From Pseudomonas sp. S37 (lineage in GTDB: Bacteria; Pseudomonadota; Gammaproteobacteria; Pseudomonadales; Pseudomonadaceae): a DNA stretch of 45,763 nt. The notes below the pieces were generated by a model, which saw only the letters and a program-made list of their open reading frames with translations, had not been told where the DNA came from and searched no databases. Location of the stretch: the NCBI RefSeq assembly GCF_016658545.1, contig NZ_JACVZC010000040.1:1-45763 (forward strand), written 5' to 3'. A program made the translations under genes and the position numbers. Positions 1 through 8,287 of this stretch are shown one piece after another; position 1 is the first letter of the stretch; every line of letters begins with the position of its first letter.

Positions 1-19
1 CCGCGGCCCCTGTCGGCGC

Positions 20-127
20 GGCCTTGCGGCGCGATGGGCTGCGCAGCAGCCCCGGCAATTTGTGCACTTGTGCGGAAACCCTGGGGCTGCTGCGCAGCCC
101 ATCGCGACACAAGGCCGCTCCTACAGG
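20..127. repeat. REP-type inverted repeat
   Basis: The arms at about 31-53 and 83-105 are complementary (GCGATGGGCTGCGCAGCAGC and its reverse complement). The right arm continues into the ending 'GGCCGCTCCTACAGG' that recurs across the window. The left outer part is more decayed. This is the 'TGTCGCGAT' subtype, also seen near 17 kb, 18.7 kb and 26.6 kb. It probably folds into a hairpin at the end of the gene left of the window. Confidence 0.8.
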
Positions 128-435
128 TTCTGTGCCTGCCTTGAAGGTGATGCAGGCCAGGTGGGGACGGCGCTCGCTCGCCCAGGCAATACAAAGCTCA
201 AGGCAAGCACTTCGTCGGTTTCAGAATGCGCCTGGTCGCTCGCACGCAACCCTTCGGCGCCACAGGTGCCATGCTTAAAGATGCCCAAGGACCAGCGTGC
301 GCAGACGCGCGGCCGTGGGCGAGGAGGCCGCTGATCCCACGCAACCGTGACGTGGCCGGCGCGCCGCAGCAGAACACGCCGGTTACCTGCCCTCACAATG
401 ATTTAGGCAGGGTCGGTGATGCCGAGGTCCGCTGT
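128..435. other. Lead-in to the formate dehydrogenase operon, no gene assigned
   Basis: About 300 bases with no convincing gene. A frame open with fdsG begins at 226, but the residues before 436 do not look like the NuoE/FdsG family, so it is treated as untranslated. I see no clear sigma70 promoter, operator or riboswitch. The operon promoter is presumably here. Confidence 0.4.
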
Positions 436-918
436 ATGCCTGATGAATTGCTCCACCTGCCCGTCGTCCAACGCATTCTGGCCCGCGACAAGGATACCCC
501 CGGCGCGCTGTTGCCGATCCTGCATGCCATCCAGCACGACATCGGTTACATCCCCGATGCCGCCGTCCCCGAAATTGCCCATGCCTTGAACCTCAGCCTG
601 GCCGAAGTACGCGGGGTGATCAGCTTCTATCACGACTTCCGTACCGCGCCGCCGGCACGCCACACCTTGCGCCTGTGCCGCGCCGAGTCGTGCCAGAGCC
701 GCGGCGCCGAAGCCTTGGCCGCGCAACTGCGCGAGCAACTGGCGCTGGACGACCATGGCACCAGCGCCGACGGTGCCATCAGCCTGCGACCGGTGTACTG
801 CCTGGGCGCTTGCGCCTGCTCGCCAGCGCTGGAACTGGACGGCCAGGTGCACGCGCGGCTCACCCCCGAGCGCCTGCGCGCGCTGGTCAATGGTTGCCGG
901 GAGGACGCAGCATGCTGA
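436..918 (+). CDS. fdsG: NAD-dependent formate dehydrogenase gamma subunit (NuoE-like)
   Basis: Small [2Fe-2S] subunit (160 residues) of the soluble, Mo-dependent, NAD-linked formate dehydrogenase, which passes electrons from formate towards NAD+. The sequence shows the thioredoxin-like NuoE fold: an N-terminal helical part (HDIGYIP, then AEVRGVISFYHDF) and the four cluster cysteines as CRAESCQ near residue 80 and CLGACAC near residue 120. ATG 436 is chosen because family similarity begins there; an upstream extension to 226 is open but unlike the family. It is the first gene of a four-gene overlapping operon; its end overlaps fdsB by 7 bases (912-918). The call is firm because all partner subunits follow in the expected order. 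Confidence 0.93.
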   Translation: MPDELLHLPVVQRILARDKDTPGALLPILHAIQHDIGYIPDAAVPEIAHALNLSLAEVRGVISFYHDFRTAPPARHTLRLCRAESCQSRGAEALAAQLREQLALDDHGTSADGAISLRPVYCLGACACSPALELDGQVHARLTPERLRALVNGCREDAAC

Positions 919-2471
919 AGCTGTACATTCCCTGTGACTCGGTCGCCCGCGCCGTGGGTGCCGACCAGGTTGCCGATGCCTTGCAACGTGAAGCCGAGCG
1001 CCGCCAGTTGCCGCTGGAAGTCCAGCGCACCAGCTCCCGTGGGCTGTACTGGCTGGAGCCGCTTATCGAGCGCGACAGCGCGCAGGGCCGACTGGGCTTT
1101 GGCCCGGTCACGCCAGAAGACGTGCCGGCCCTGCTCGATGCCCTGGCCGGTGAACCCGGTGGTCACTCGCTGGCACTGGGGCCGGTCGAGGACATCCCTT
1201 ACCTGAAGACCCAGCAACGCCTGCTGTTCGCCCGCGCCGGTGTCACCCGCCCGTTGGCGCTGGACGACTATCGCGCCCATGGCGGTTTCGCCGGGCTTGA
1301 GGCCGCAGTCTCGATGGACGGTGCGGAGGTGGTTGCTGCCGTACTCGATTCCGGCTTGCGAGGCCGGGGTGGCGCGGCGTTCCCGGCTGGCATCAAGTGG
1401 CGCACCGTGCGCGACGCCGGGGCCGGGCAGAAGTACGTGGTGTGCAACGCCGACGAAGGCGACTCCGGCACCTTCGCCGATCGCATGCTGATGGAAGGTG
1501 ACCCGTTCCTGCTGATCGAAGGCATGATCATTGCCGGCCTCGCCGTGGGTGCCGACAAGGGTTACATCTATGTGCGTTCCGAGTACCCCGACGCCATCCA
1601 CGTGCTCGACCAGGCTTTCGCCATCGCCCGAGAGGCCGGTTACCTCGGCACTGACGTGGCTGGCAGCGGCCGGGCCTTCGACCTCGAAGTGCGGGTCGGT
1701 GCCGGTGCCTATATCTGCGGCGAAGAAACCGCACTGCTCGAGTCCATCGAAGGCAAGCGCGGCATCGTTCGCGCCAAGCCGCCACTGCCCGCGCTGCAGG
1801 GCCTGTTCGGCCTGCCGACGCTGGTGCACAACGTGCTCACGCTGGCCTCGGTGCCAGTCATTCTGGCCAGGGGCGCGGCGTTCTACCGCGATTTCGGGAT
1901 GGGCCGCTCGCTGGGCACCATGCCGTTCCAGCTGGCCGGCAACATCCGCCAGGGCGGCCTGGTGGAACGCGCCTTCGGCCTGACCCTGCGCGAACTGGTG
2001 GAAGGCTATGGCGGCGGCACGGCCAGTGGCCGGCCGCTGAAGGCTGCGCAGGTCGGTGGCCCGCTCGGCGCCTGGGTGCCGCCCAGCCACTTCGACACGC
2101 CACTGGACTATGAAGCCTTTGCCGCCATGGGTGCGATGCTCGGTCATGGCGGTGTAGTGGTGGCCGACGACACCTTGAACATGGCCAGCATGGCGCGCTT
2201 CGCCTTGCAGTTCTGCGCCGAGGAATCCTGCGGCAAGTGCACCCCGTGCCGCATCGGTTCGACCCGCGGCATGGAGGTAGTCGACCGGCTGATCGCCAGC
2301 AGCGATTTTGGCCAGCGCCACGACCAGGCCCTGCTGCTGCGCGACCTGTGCGACACCATGCAGTACGGCTCGCTGTGTGCCATGGGCGGCATGACTGCCT
2401 ACCCGGTGGCCAGCGCGCTCAAGTACTTCCCCGCCGATTTCGGGCTGACCACCACGGAGGCCGCACAGTGA
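912..2471 (+). CDS. fdsB: NAD-dependent formate dehydrogenase beta subunit (NuoF-like, FMN/NAD)
   Basis: The 519-residue diaphorase subunit that carries FMN and a [4Fe-4S] cluster and reduces NAD+. Residues 1 to about 110 form a thioredoxin-like N-terminal domain, followed by the NuoF core. Visible motifs are the Gly-rich GRGGAAFP flavin/NAD loop near residue 147, the ICGEETALLESIEG stretch, and the cluster motif ESCGKCTPCR with cysteines 440, 443 and 446 and a fourth Cys near 489 (SLCAMGG). This length with a fused N-terminal domain is usual for FdsB. Translation is probably coupled: it starts inside the end of fdsG and its stop overlaps the GTG start of fdsA. Confidence 0.94.
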   Translation: MLKLYIPCDSVARAVGADQVADALQREAERRQLPLEVQRTSSRGLYWLEPLIERDSAQGRLGFGPVTPEDVPALLDALAGEPGGHSLALGPVEDIPYLKTQQRLLFARAGVTRPLALDDYRAHGGFAGLEAAVSMDGAEVVAAVLDSGLRGRGGAAFPAGIKWRTVRDAGAGQKYVVCNADEGDSGTFADRMLMEGDPFLLIEGMIIAGLAVGADKGYIYVRSEYPDAIHVLDQAFAIAREAGYLGTDVAGSGRAFDLEVRVGAGAYICGEETALLESIEGKRGIVRAKPPLPALQGLFGLPTLVHNVLTLASVPVILARGAAFYRDFGMGRSLGTMPFQLAGNIRQGGLVERAFGLTLRELVEGYGGGTASGRPLKAAQVGGPLGAWVPPSHFDTPLDYEAFAAMGAMLGHGGVVVADDTLNMASMARFALQFCAEESCGKCTPCRIGSTRGMEVVDRLIASSDFGQRHDQALLLRDLCDTMQYGSLCAMGGMTAYPVASALKYFPADFGLTTTEAAQ

Positions 2472-5350
2472 TCAATTTCTTCGACCCCGCTTCTGATAAA
2501 ACCAGCGACCTCGGCACCCCGGCCCGCGACAGCGACGTGCAGGTCAGCCTGAACATCGACGGCCGCGCCATCAGCGTACCTGCCGGCACCTCGGTGATGC
2601 GTGCGGCGGCCATGCTCGGCACCAGCATCCCCAAACTGTGTGCCACCGACAGCCTCGAAGCCTTCGGCTCGTGCCGCATGTGCATGGTGGAAATCGAAGG
2701 CATGCGCGGCTACCCGGCGTCCTGCACCACGCCGGTCAGCGAAGGCATGGTGGTGCGCACCGAAACCCCGCGCCTGGCCGGCCTGCGCCGCAACGTGATG
2801 GAACTGTACATTTCCGACCACCCGCTGGACTGCCTGACCTGTTCGGCCAACGGCAACTGCGAACTGCAGACCGTCGCCGGCCAGGTGGGCCTGCGCGAGG
2901 TGCGCTACGGCTATGACGGCGCCAACCACCTGGCGGAGAAGAAGGACGTTTCAAACCCGTACTTCGACTACGAGCCAAGCAAGTGCATTGTCTGCAGCCG
3001 CTGCGTGCGCGCCTGCGAAGACATCCAGGGCACCTTCGCCCTGACCATCACCGGTCGCGGTTTCGAGTCGCGGGTGGCGGCAGCGGGTGGTGACAACTTC
3101 CTGGCCTCTGAGTGCGTGTCGTGCGGCGCTTGCGTGCAGGCCTGCCCGACTGCAACCCTGACCGAAAAGAGCCTGGTGCAGCTGGGCCAGCCTGAACGCT
3201 CGGTGATCACCACCTGCGCCTATTGCGGCGTGGGTTGCTCGTTCCGTGCAGAAATGAAGGGCGACCAGCTGGTACGCATGGTCCCGGACAAGAACGGCGG
3301 TGCCAACCACGGCCATGCCTGCGTGAAGGGCCGCTTCGCCTGGGGTTACGCCACCCACCCGGACCGCATTACCAAGCCGATGATCCGCAAGCGCCTGGAA
3401 GACCCGTGGCAGGAAGTCAGCTGGGACGAGGCTGTCACCTATGCTGCCAGCGAGTTCCGCCGCATCCAGCTCAAGTACGGGCGTGACTCCATCGGTGGCA
3501 TCACCTCCAGCCGCTGCACCAACGAAGAAGCCTACCTGGTGCAGAAACTGGTGCGCACGGCGTTCGGCAACAACAACGTCGACACCTGTGCGCGGGTGTG
3601 TCATTCGCCCACCGGCTATGGCCTGAAGCAAACGCTGGGCGAGTCGGCCGGTACGCAAAGCTTCGATTCGGTGATGCAGGCCGACGTGGTGCTGGTGATC
3701 GGCGCCAACCCCACCGACGCCCACCCGGTGTTCGGCTCGCAGCTCAAGCGCCGCCTGCGTCAGGGGGCGCGGCTGATCGTGATCGACCCACGGCGCATCG
3801 ACCTGGTCGATTCGCCGCATGCCCGCGCCGAGCTGCACCTGCAGCTGCGCCCGGGCACCAACGTGGCCATGCTCAATGCCCTGGCCCATGTGATCGTCAC
3901 CGAAGGCCTGCTGGCCCAGCGCTTTATCGATGCCCGCTGCGAGACCGAAGACTTTGCCCGTTGGCGGGATTTCGTCAGCCTGGCGGAAAACGCCCCCGAA
4001 GCGCTTGGCCCGGTGTGTGGCGTGCCGCCTGAGCAGATTCGCGCTGCGGCCCGGCTGTATGCCACCGGCGGCAACGCGGCAATCTACTATGGCCTGGGCG
4101 TGACCGAACACAGCCAGGGCAGTACGGCGGTAATGGGGATCGCCAACCTGGCCATGGCCACCGGCAACATCGGCCGTGAAGGGGTAGGGGTGAACCCGCT
4201 GCGCGGGCAGAACAATGTGCAGGGCTCTTGCGACATGGGCTCGTTCCCCCACGAACTGCCTGGCTACCGGCATATTTCCAACGAGGGCGTGCGTGCCGAG
4301 TTCGAGCGTGCCTGGGGCGTAACCCTGCAGCCTGACCCTGGCCTGCGCATCCCCAACATGTTCGAGGCGGCACTGGACGGCAGTTTCAAGGCGCTGTATT
4401 GCCAGGGCGAGGATATTGCCCAGAGCGACCCCAATACCCAGCACGTGACGGCAGCCTTGCATGCCATGGAGTGCGTTGTGGTGCAGGATATCTTCCTTAA
4501 CGAAACCGCCAAATTCGCCCATGTGTTCCTGCCGGGCAGCTCGTTCCTGGAGAAGGACGGCACCTTCACCAACGCCGAACGGCGTATTTCGCGGGTGCGC
4601 AAGGTGATGGAACCGCTGGCCGGCAAAGCCGACTGGGAAGCCACCGTGGCCCTGGCCAACGCCCTGGGCTACCCGATGAATTACCGCCACCCATCCGAGA
4701 TCATGGATGAAATCGCCCGCCTGACACCGACCTTCCGCCGGGTCAGCTACGAAGAAATCGACCGCCACGGCAGTTTGCAGTGGCCGTGCAACGACGCCGC
4801 GCCCGATGGCACACCGACCATGCACATCGACCAGTTCGTGCGTGGCAAGGGGCGCTTCATGCTCACCGGCTACGTGCCCACCGACGAGAAGGTCAACACC
4901 CGCTACCCGCTGCTGCTGACCACCGGGCGCATCCTCAGCCAGTACAACGTTGGCGCCCAGACCCGGCGTACCGGCAACGTGGCCTGGCATGACGCCGACC
5001 GCCTGGAAATCCACCCCACCGATGCGGAAAGCCGGGGCATCCAGGACGGCGACTGGGTCGGTATCGGCAGCCGTGCCGGGCAGACCGTGCTGCGCGCCAA
5101 GGTCAGCGCGCGGGTGGCACCGGGGGTGGTGTACACCACCTTCCACTTCCCCGAGTCGGGGGCCAACGTGATCACCACCGACAACTCCGACTGGGCCACC
5201 AACTGCCCGGAGTACAAGGTGACGGCGGTGGAGGTGGTGAAAGTGTTCCAGCCATCGCAATGGCAGAAACGCTACCAGGACTTCAGTGATGAACAGCGGC
5301 GCCTGCTGCAGGAACGCCGCACAGCGGAGAAAGCCGAGGTGCGCCGATGA
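2468..5350 (+). CDS. fdsA: NAD-dependent formate dehydrogenase catalytic alpha subunit (Mo-bisPGD)
   Basis: The 960-residue catalytic subunit oxidises formate to CO2 at a Mo/bis-pyranopterin guanine dinucleotide centre. In order: an N-terminal [2Fe-2S] ferredoxin domain (CRMC near 70-75), a NuoG-like His-Cys region (DHPLDCLTC), two [4Fe-4S] motifs (CIVCSRCVRAC and CVSCGACVQAC), the CAYCGVGC cluster motif, then the molybdopterin oxidoreductase core. Cys378-His379 in ARVCHSPTG occupies the place of the selenocysteine of E. coli FdhH (ARV-Sec-HGP), so this is a Cys enzyme. GTG at 2468 is taken as the start because it overlaps the fdsB stop (GTGA) and no ATG lies nearby; an upstream frame open to 2237 is only overlap. 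The end overlaps fdsD as ATGA. Confidence 0.95.
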   Translation: MINFFDPASDKTSDLGTPARDSDVQVSLNIDGRAISVPAGTSVMRAAAMLGTSIPKLCATDSLEAFGSCRMCMVEIEGMRGYPASCTTPVSEGMVVRTETPRLAGLRRNVMELYISDHPLDCLTCSANGNCELQTVAGQVGLREVRYGYDGANHLAEKKDVSNPYFDYEPSKCIVCSRCVRACEDIQGTFALTITGRGFESRVAAAGGDNFLASECVSCGACVQACPTATLTEKSLVQLGQPERSVITTCAYCGVGCSFRAEMKGDQLVRMVPDKNGGANHGHACVKGRFAWGYATHPDRITKPMIRKRLEDPWQEVSWDEAVTYAASEFRRIQLKYGRDSIGGITSSRCTNEEAYLVQKLVRTAFGNNNVDTCARVCHSPTGYGLKQTLGESAGTQSFDSVMQADVVLVIGANPTDAHPVFGSQLKRRLRQGARLIVIDPRRIDLVDSPHARAELHLQLRPGTNVAMLNALAHVIVTEGLLAQRFIDARCETEDFARWRDFVSLAENAPEALGPVCGVPPEQIRAAARLYATGGNAAIYYGLGVTEHSQGSTAVMGIANLAMATGNIGREGVGVNPLRGQNNVQGSCDMGSFPHELPGYRHISNEGVRAEFERAWGVTLQPDPGLRIPNMFEAALDGSFKALYCQGEDIAQSDPNTQHVTAALHAMECVVVQDIFLNETAKFAHVFLPGSSFLEKDGTFTNAERRISRVRKVMEPLAGKADWEATVALANALGYPMNYRHPSEIMDEIARLTPTFRRVSYEEIDRHGSLQWPCNDAAPDGTPTMHIDQFVRGKGRFMLTGYVPTDEKVNTRYPLLLTTGRILSQYNVGAQTRRTGNVAWHDADRLEIHPTDAESRGIQDGDWVGIGSRAGQTVLRAKVSARVAPGVVYTTFHFPESGANVITTDNSDWATNCPEYKVTAVEVVKVFQPSQWQKRYQDFSDEQRRLLQERRTAEKAEVRR

Positions 5351-5550
5351 GCAGCGACAACCTGGTCAAGATGGCCAACCAGATTGCCCATTACTTCGAC
5401 AGCGAGCCGAACCGGGTGCTGGCGGTGCAGGGCGTGCGCCAGCACCTGCAAAGCTTCTGGACGCCGGCCATGCGCCGGCAGCTGGTGGAATGGATTGCAG
5501 CCAATGAAGGGGAGGGGCTGGACCCGAAGGTGCGTGAGGCATTGATCTAG
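5347..5550 (+). CDS. fdsD: Formate dehydrogenase delta subunit
   Basis: Short 67-residue protein matching the FdsD family: a helical start (MANQIAHYFDSEP), the conserved block AVQGVRQHLQSFWTPAMRRQL, and an acidic tail. The family is thought to help assemble or stabilise the FDH complex; it has no cofactor motifs. It starts in the ATGA overlap with fdsA and ends the operon. The FdhD/FdsC-type sulfurtransferase that usually lies between fdsA and fdsD in fdsGBACD operons is absent here and must be supplied from elsewhere. Confidence 0.9.
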   Translation: MSSDNLVKMANQIAHYFDSEPNRVLAVQGVRQHLQSFWTPAMRRQLVEWIAANEGEGLDPKVREALI

Positions 5551-5571
5551 ATCTGGAGGCAGAAGGGAAAC

Positions 5572-5648
5572 CCTGTGGGAGCGGGTTTACCCGCGAATGC
5601 GTCAATGGACTTTCCGACGCATTCGCGGGTGAACCCGCTCCCACAGGG
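5572..5648. repeat. REP inverted pair, likely bidirectional terminator
   Basis: Arms 'CCTGTGGGAGCGGG...CCCGCGAATGCGTC' and their near-perfect complement face each other around a loop of about 15 bases. They lie between the convergent ends of fdsD and the universal stress gene. This is the 'GGGTTTACCCGCGAA' subtype common in P. putida. Confidence 0.85.
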
Positions 5649-5693
5649 GCCATGCACAATCAACCAATCATGTGTGATCCCACAGTGCGGGAT

Positions 5694-6557
5694 TCAGCCT
5701 TGCGCCAATTCAGCCTGGTGGGCAATGGCCTCTTCACTCTTGAGCACCAGTACATCCCCCACCAGCGCATCCAGCACCACCTCCGAGGTATTGCCGATCA
5801 GCGCCCCGGATATCCCCGTGCGGCACACGGTCCCGATCACCGTCACCACTGCATCCAGCTGCTTTTCGGTATGCGGAATCAACACATCCGCCGGCCCTTC
5901 TGCCACATGCAGGCAGTCTTCGGCGATACCGTACTCGGCCTGGAACGCCGAACACGCCTCGCGGTAACGTTTCTCGATGGTTTCGCTCAACTGGTACACC
6001 GGGTCTGACGCCGACAGCATCGGCGACGGGTGCGCGCTGATGACATGCAACTCGCCCTTGGCCAGCCCGGCAATGGCATAGCCATGGTCGATGATGCTGG
6101 CATGCAGGCGGCGGTGGTCTTCATCCTGGTTGCCCACGTCCACCGCCGCCAGGATCTTGCCGCCGGTCCATGGCCGCTCGCTCTTGACCATCAGCACGGC
6201 ACACGGGCACTGGCGCAGCAGTTTCCAGTCGCTGGGCGTAAGCAGGGCCTTTTTCAGCGGGTTGTCCGGGCGGTGTTCCTTGATCACCAGCTCGCAGCCT
6301 TCGGCCTGCTGCACGTAGATGATGGTGTCGTGCAGGTTGTCGCGCCAGGCTTCCTCATGGGTGACATTGTCATAGCCGTCATCGTGCAACTGGCTGCTCA
6401 GCAGGCTCAGCAATGCGCTGTGATCATGCCGTTTGTCGCACATCAGCAGGTGCAGGCGCGCGCCGGTGACGCCGGCAATCAGCTTGGCCCGGGTCAGCGC
6501 CCGGCTGTGGGCGTGCTCGGGGTCGAGGACGACGAGGATGCTGCGGACGGCTTGCAT
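5694..6557 (-). CDS. Tandem universal stress protein (UspA superfamily, UspE-like)
   Basis: Cytoplasmic protein of 287 residues with two consecutive Usp domains. The first opens with RSILVVLDPEHAHSRAL; the second opens with GGKILAAVDVGNQDEDH and ends with the nucleotide-binding signature VIGTVCRTGISGALIGNTSE. The length fits tandem (UspE-type) proteins, which act in survival under stress and oxygen limitation. The start at 6557 is chosen for a GGAG about 9 bases upstream; in-frame ATGs at 6572 and 6587 are alternatives, but 6587 coincides with the predicted transcription start. A perfect Anr/FNR box lies upstream (6623-6636), so anaerobic induction is likely. The specific role is unknown. Confidence 0.88.
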   Translation of the reverse strand: MQAVRSILVVLDPEHAHSRALTRAKLIAGVTGARLHLLMCDKRHDHSALLSLLSSQLHDDGYDNVTHEEAWRDNLHDTIIYVQQAEGCELVIKEHRPDNPLKKALLTPSDWKLLRQCPCAVLMVKSERPWTGGKILAAVDVGNQDEDHRRLHASIIDHGYAIAGLAKGELHVISAHPSPMLSASDPVYQLSETIEKRYREACSAFQAEYGIAEDCLHVAEGPADVLIPHTEKQLDAVVTVIGTVCRTGISGALIGNTSEVVLDALVGDVLVLKSEEAIAHQAELAQG

Positions 6558-6593
6558 GGGCGTGAACTCCATAAAGGTGGCGACCAATGCCTG

Positions 6594-6636
6594 ACTATAG
6601 TCGGCGCTTCCCCCGCGGGTGCTTGATGCACATCAA
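6594..6636 (-). promoter_or_regulatory. Anr/FNR-dependent promoter of the universal stress gene
   Basis: TTGATGCACATCAA at 6623-6636 matches the Anr/FNR consensus TTGAT-N4-ATCAA at all ten fixed bases. On the minus strand a TATAGT -10 hexamer occupies 6599-6594, placing the box centre about 41-43 bases before a start near 6587. That is the class II activator position. Inference from sequence only. Confidence 0.75.
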
Positions 6637-6668
6637 GCATAGTCACTGGCGCCGCTCGCCGCCGCCGG

Positions 6669-6674
6669 TATAAT
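6669..6674 (+). promoter_or_regulatory. -10 box of miaE
   Basis: A perfect TATAAT lies about 35 bases before the miaE start codon. No good -35 hexamer is seen at 16-18 bases upstream, so the promoter may be weak or need an activator. The Anr box centre would fall near -51, which is not the usual activating position. Confidence 0.45.
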
Positions 6675-6709
6675 CGCCGGCCCTGCCTGTTCTGTGTGGT
6701 TGCACGCTT

Positions 6710-7327
6710 ATGTCCCTGATCCCCGAAATCGACGCCTTTCTTGGCTGCCCGACGCCAGATGCCTGGATCGAAGCGGCGCTGGCCGACCAGGAAACCTTGC
6801 TGATCGACCACAAGAACTGCGAATTCAAGGCCGCGAGTACCGCCTTGAGCCTGATCGCCAAGTACAACACCCACCTCGACCTGATCAACATGATGTCGCG
6901 CCTGGCCCGTGAAGAGCTGGTGCACCACGAGCAGGTATTGCGCCTGATGAAGCGCCGGGGCGTACCGCTGCGCCCGGTGTCGGCGGGCCGCTATGCCTCG
7001 GGGCTGCGACGCCTAGTGCGTGCCCACGAGCCGGTCAAGCTGGTGGACACCCTGGTGGTAGGGGCGTTTATCGAGGCGCGCAGCTGCGAGCGCTTCGCCG
7101 CGCTGGTGCCGCACCTGGATGAAGAACTGGGCCGCTTCTACCACGGCCTGTTGAAAAGCGAAGCGCGCCACTACCAAGGCTACCTGAAACTGGCGCACAA
7201 CTATGGGGATGAGGCGGACATCGCCCGCCGGGTAGAGTTGGTGCGCGCTGCAGAAATGGAGCTGATCCAGTCACCCGACCAGGAACTGCGTTTCCACAGC
7301 GGCATCCCGCAGGCACTGGCCGCCTGA
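6710..7327 (+). CDS. miaE: tRNA-(ms2io6A37) hydroxylase MiaE
   Basis: Diiron monooxygenase of 205 residues that hydroxylates the isopentenyl side chain of ms2i6A37 in tRNAs reading UNN codons, using O2. Ferritin-like ligand positions are visible: Glu38 (NCEFKAA), Glu69-x-x-His72 (REELVHH), Glu122 (AFIEARSCER) and Glu151-x-x-His154 (SEARHYQGYL). The family's EARSCERF and FYxxLLxSEARHY motifs are intact and the length is typical. It is a single gene, divergent from the stress protein and convergent with the DUF883 gene 22 bases downstream. Confidence 0.95.
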   Translation: MSLIPEIDAFLGCPTPDAWIEAALADQETLLIDHKNCEFKAASTALSLIAKYNTHLDLINMMSRLAREELVHHEQVLRLMKRRGVPLRPVSAGRYASGLRRLVRAHEPVKLVDTLVVGAFIEARSCERFAALVPHLDEELGRFYHGLLKSEARHYQGYLKLAHNYGDEADIARRVELVRAAEMELIQSPDQELRFHSGIPQALAA

Positions 7328-7349
7328 CTCGCACCAGGCGGCCCGCGCC

Positions 7350-7670
7350 TTAGTTACGCCGGCCCAGCAGCAGGCCCACCACCAGCCCGAGGCCGGCGGA
7401 AATGGCGACGGTCTGCCAGGGATGGCCGCCGATGTAGTCCTGGGTGGCGTTTACCACCGGCTGCGCCCTGTCACGCACGTTGCCGGCGGCCTGGCGGGCC
7501 TGCTTGAGTTTCAGGCTGACCTGGGCGCGCAGGCCTTCTGCTTCTTCGCCAACCAGGGCAGCGCTGTCGTTGAGCAGCTTTTCCGATTCTTCGATCAGCG
7601 ACTGCAGCTCGCTGAATACCTGGTCCTTGATCTGATCGCTGTCGGCCAGCGCGGCGTTTTTCCGGGCCAT
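7350..7670 (-). CDS. DUF883 (ElaB/YqjD-type) membrane-anchored protein
   Basis: A 106-residue protein with a long charged helical region (about residues 5-72, probably coiled coil) and one C-terminal membrane segment (about 85-103) ending in LLLGRRN, preceded by the signature GGHPWQTVAI. This is the DUF883/YqjD-ElaB layout. E. coli relatives are inner-membrane proteins that bind ribosomes in stationary phase; that role is not shown here. The start at 7670 follows a GAGG about 8 bases away; longer frames upstream lack family similarity. It diverges from the small gene at 7800. Confidence 0.85.
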   Translation of the reverse strand: MARKNAALADSDQIKDQVFSELQSLIEESEKLLNDSAALVGEEAEGLRAQVSLKLKQARQAAGNVRDRAQPVVNATQDYIGGHPWQTVAISAGLGLVVGLLLGRRN

Positions 7671-7799
7671 GAACTCGTCCTCGTCTATGGGGTAGTTTGA
7701 ACAATGGATGCCGCCGCGTCGGGAAAGTTGCGCCGGCTTAGCGATGTGGTGTTGCCTGGGTGTAAGATAGCGGCCATTTTCAAACCTGCAGGTACCTTC

Positions 7800-8063
7800 A
7801 TGAGTTTCAATCTGGCCAACATGAGCTTCGAGGAACGGGCGCAGATCGAGGCAGAGAAGGCCCGGCTGTTCGAGATGTGGCAGAGCAACCTGGGCAAGGC
7901 CAAGGGCGAAGCGGCCCGGCTGATCGCGGAAAAACCACGGCGCAAGGGCAAATGGGCCGAGTGGGTACGTGCCGAACTGGACGCCATGTCGCCGCCCGAA
8001 TACGCCAGCATGGTACGCAGCGAAGTCAACAAGCTGATGGCAGCGGCCAGCGCTGGCCGCTGA
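7800..8063 (+). CDS. Small hypothetical protein, helical and basic
   Basis: An 87-residue soluble protein rich in Ala, Glu, Lys and Arg. It is predicted to be mostly helical (FEERAQIEAEKARLFEMW, then WAEWVRAELDAMSPPEYASM), with a basic stretch KPRRKGK in the middle and no signal peptide or membrane segment. I do not recognise a family. Starting at ATG 7800 gives a compact protein behind AGGT; an in-frame ATG at 7704 would add 32 residues. It diverges from the DUF883 gene, so the 129 bases between them probably hold both promoters. Confidence 0.65.
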   Translation: MSFNLANMSFEERAQIEAEKARLFEMWQSNLGKAKGEAARLIAEKPRRKGKWAEWVRAELDAMSPPEYASMVRSEVNKLMAAASAGR

Positions 8064-8098
8064 ATACGCCCCGTTGGGTGCTTGCCTTGAGGCATTTG

Positions 8099-8196
8099 GC
8101 GCCTGTGAGATCGAGCGCCGCGCGGGCGGCGCTCGATCTCTCAGGCGCTGAAAATACATCGGCGAACACCTGGCGGCGCTCGATCTCACAGGCGCC
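8099..8196. repeat. Second-family palindromic repeat, three arms
   Basis: Arms of 23 bases with one mismatch (GCGCCTGTGAGATCGAGCGC... and its complement) form a hairpin at 8099-8148. A third, right-oriented copy of the arm follows at 8173-8196. This 'GAGATCGAGCGCCGC' family differs from the GGAGCGG REPs elsewhere. It lies after the small gene and before the iutY promoter. Confidence 0.8.
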
Positions 8197-8208
8197 GCTA
8201 AAGCCACG

Positions 8209-8251
8209 TTGATAATATCGGCCCAGATGAAAGATACTGTTTCTCATTAAC
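8209..8251 (+). promoter_or_regulatory. Putative iutY promoter with overlapping Fur box
   Basis: TTGATA (8209-8214) and GATACT (8233-8238) can serve as -35 and -10 with an 18-base spacer. GATACTGTTTCTCATTAAC at 8233-8251 matches 14 of 19 positions of the Fur consensus GATAATGATAATCATTATC and overlaps the -10, the expected layout for iron repression. No experiment supports this here. Confidence 0.5.
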
Positions 8252-8287
8252 GCCCGATAACTTCTCCTACTGGCCGTTCCCAATCCC

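Noticed and set aside
128..435. Molybdenum-cofactor riboswitch or extended N-terminus of FdsG
   Set aside because: No recognisable conserved riboswitch core, and the residues encoded before 436 do not resemble the family.
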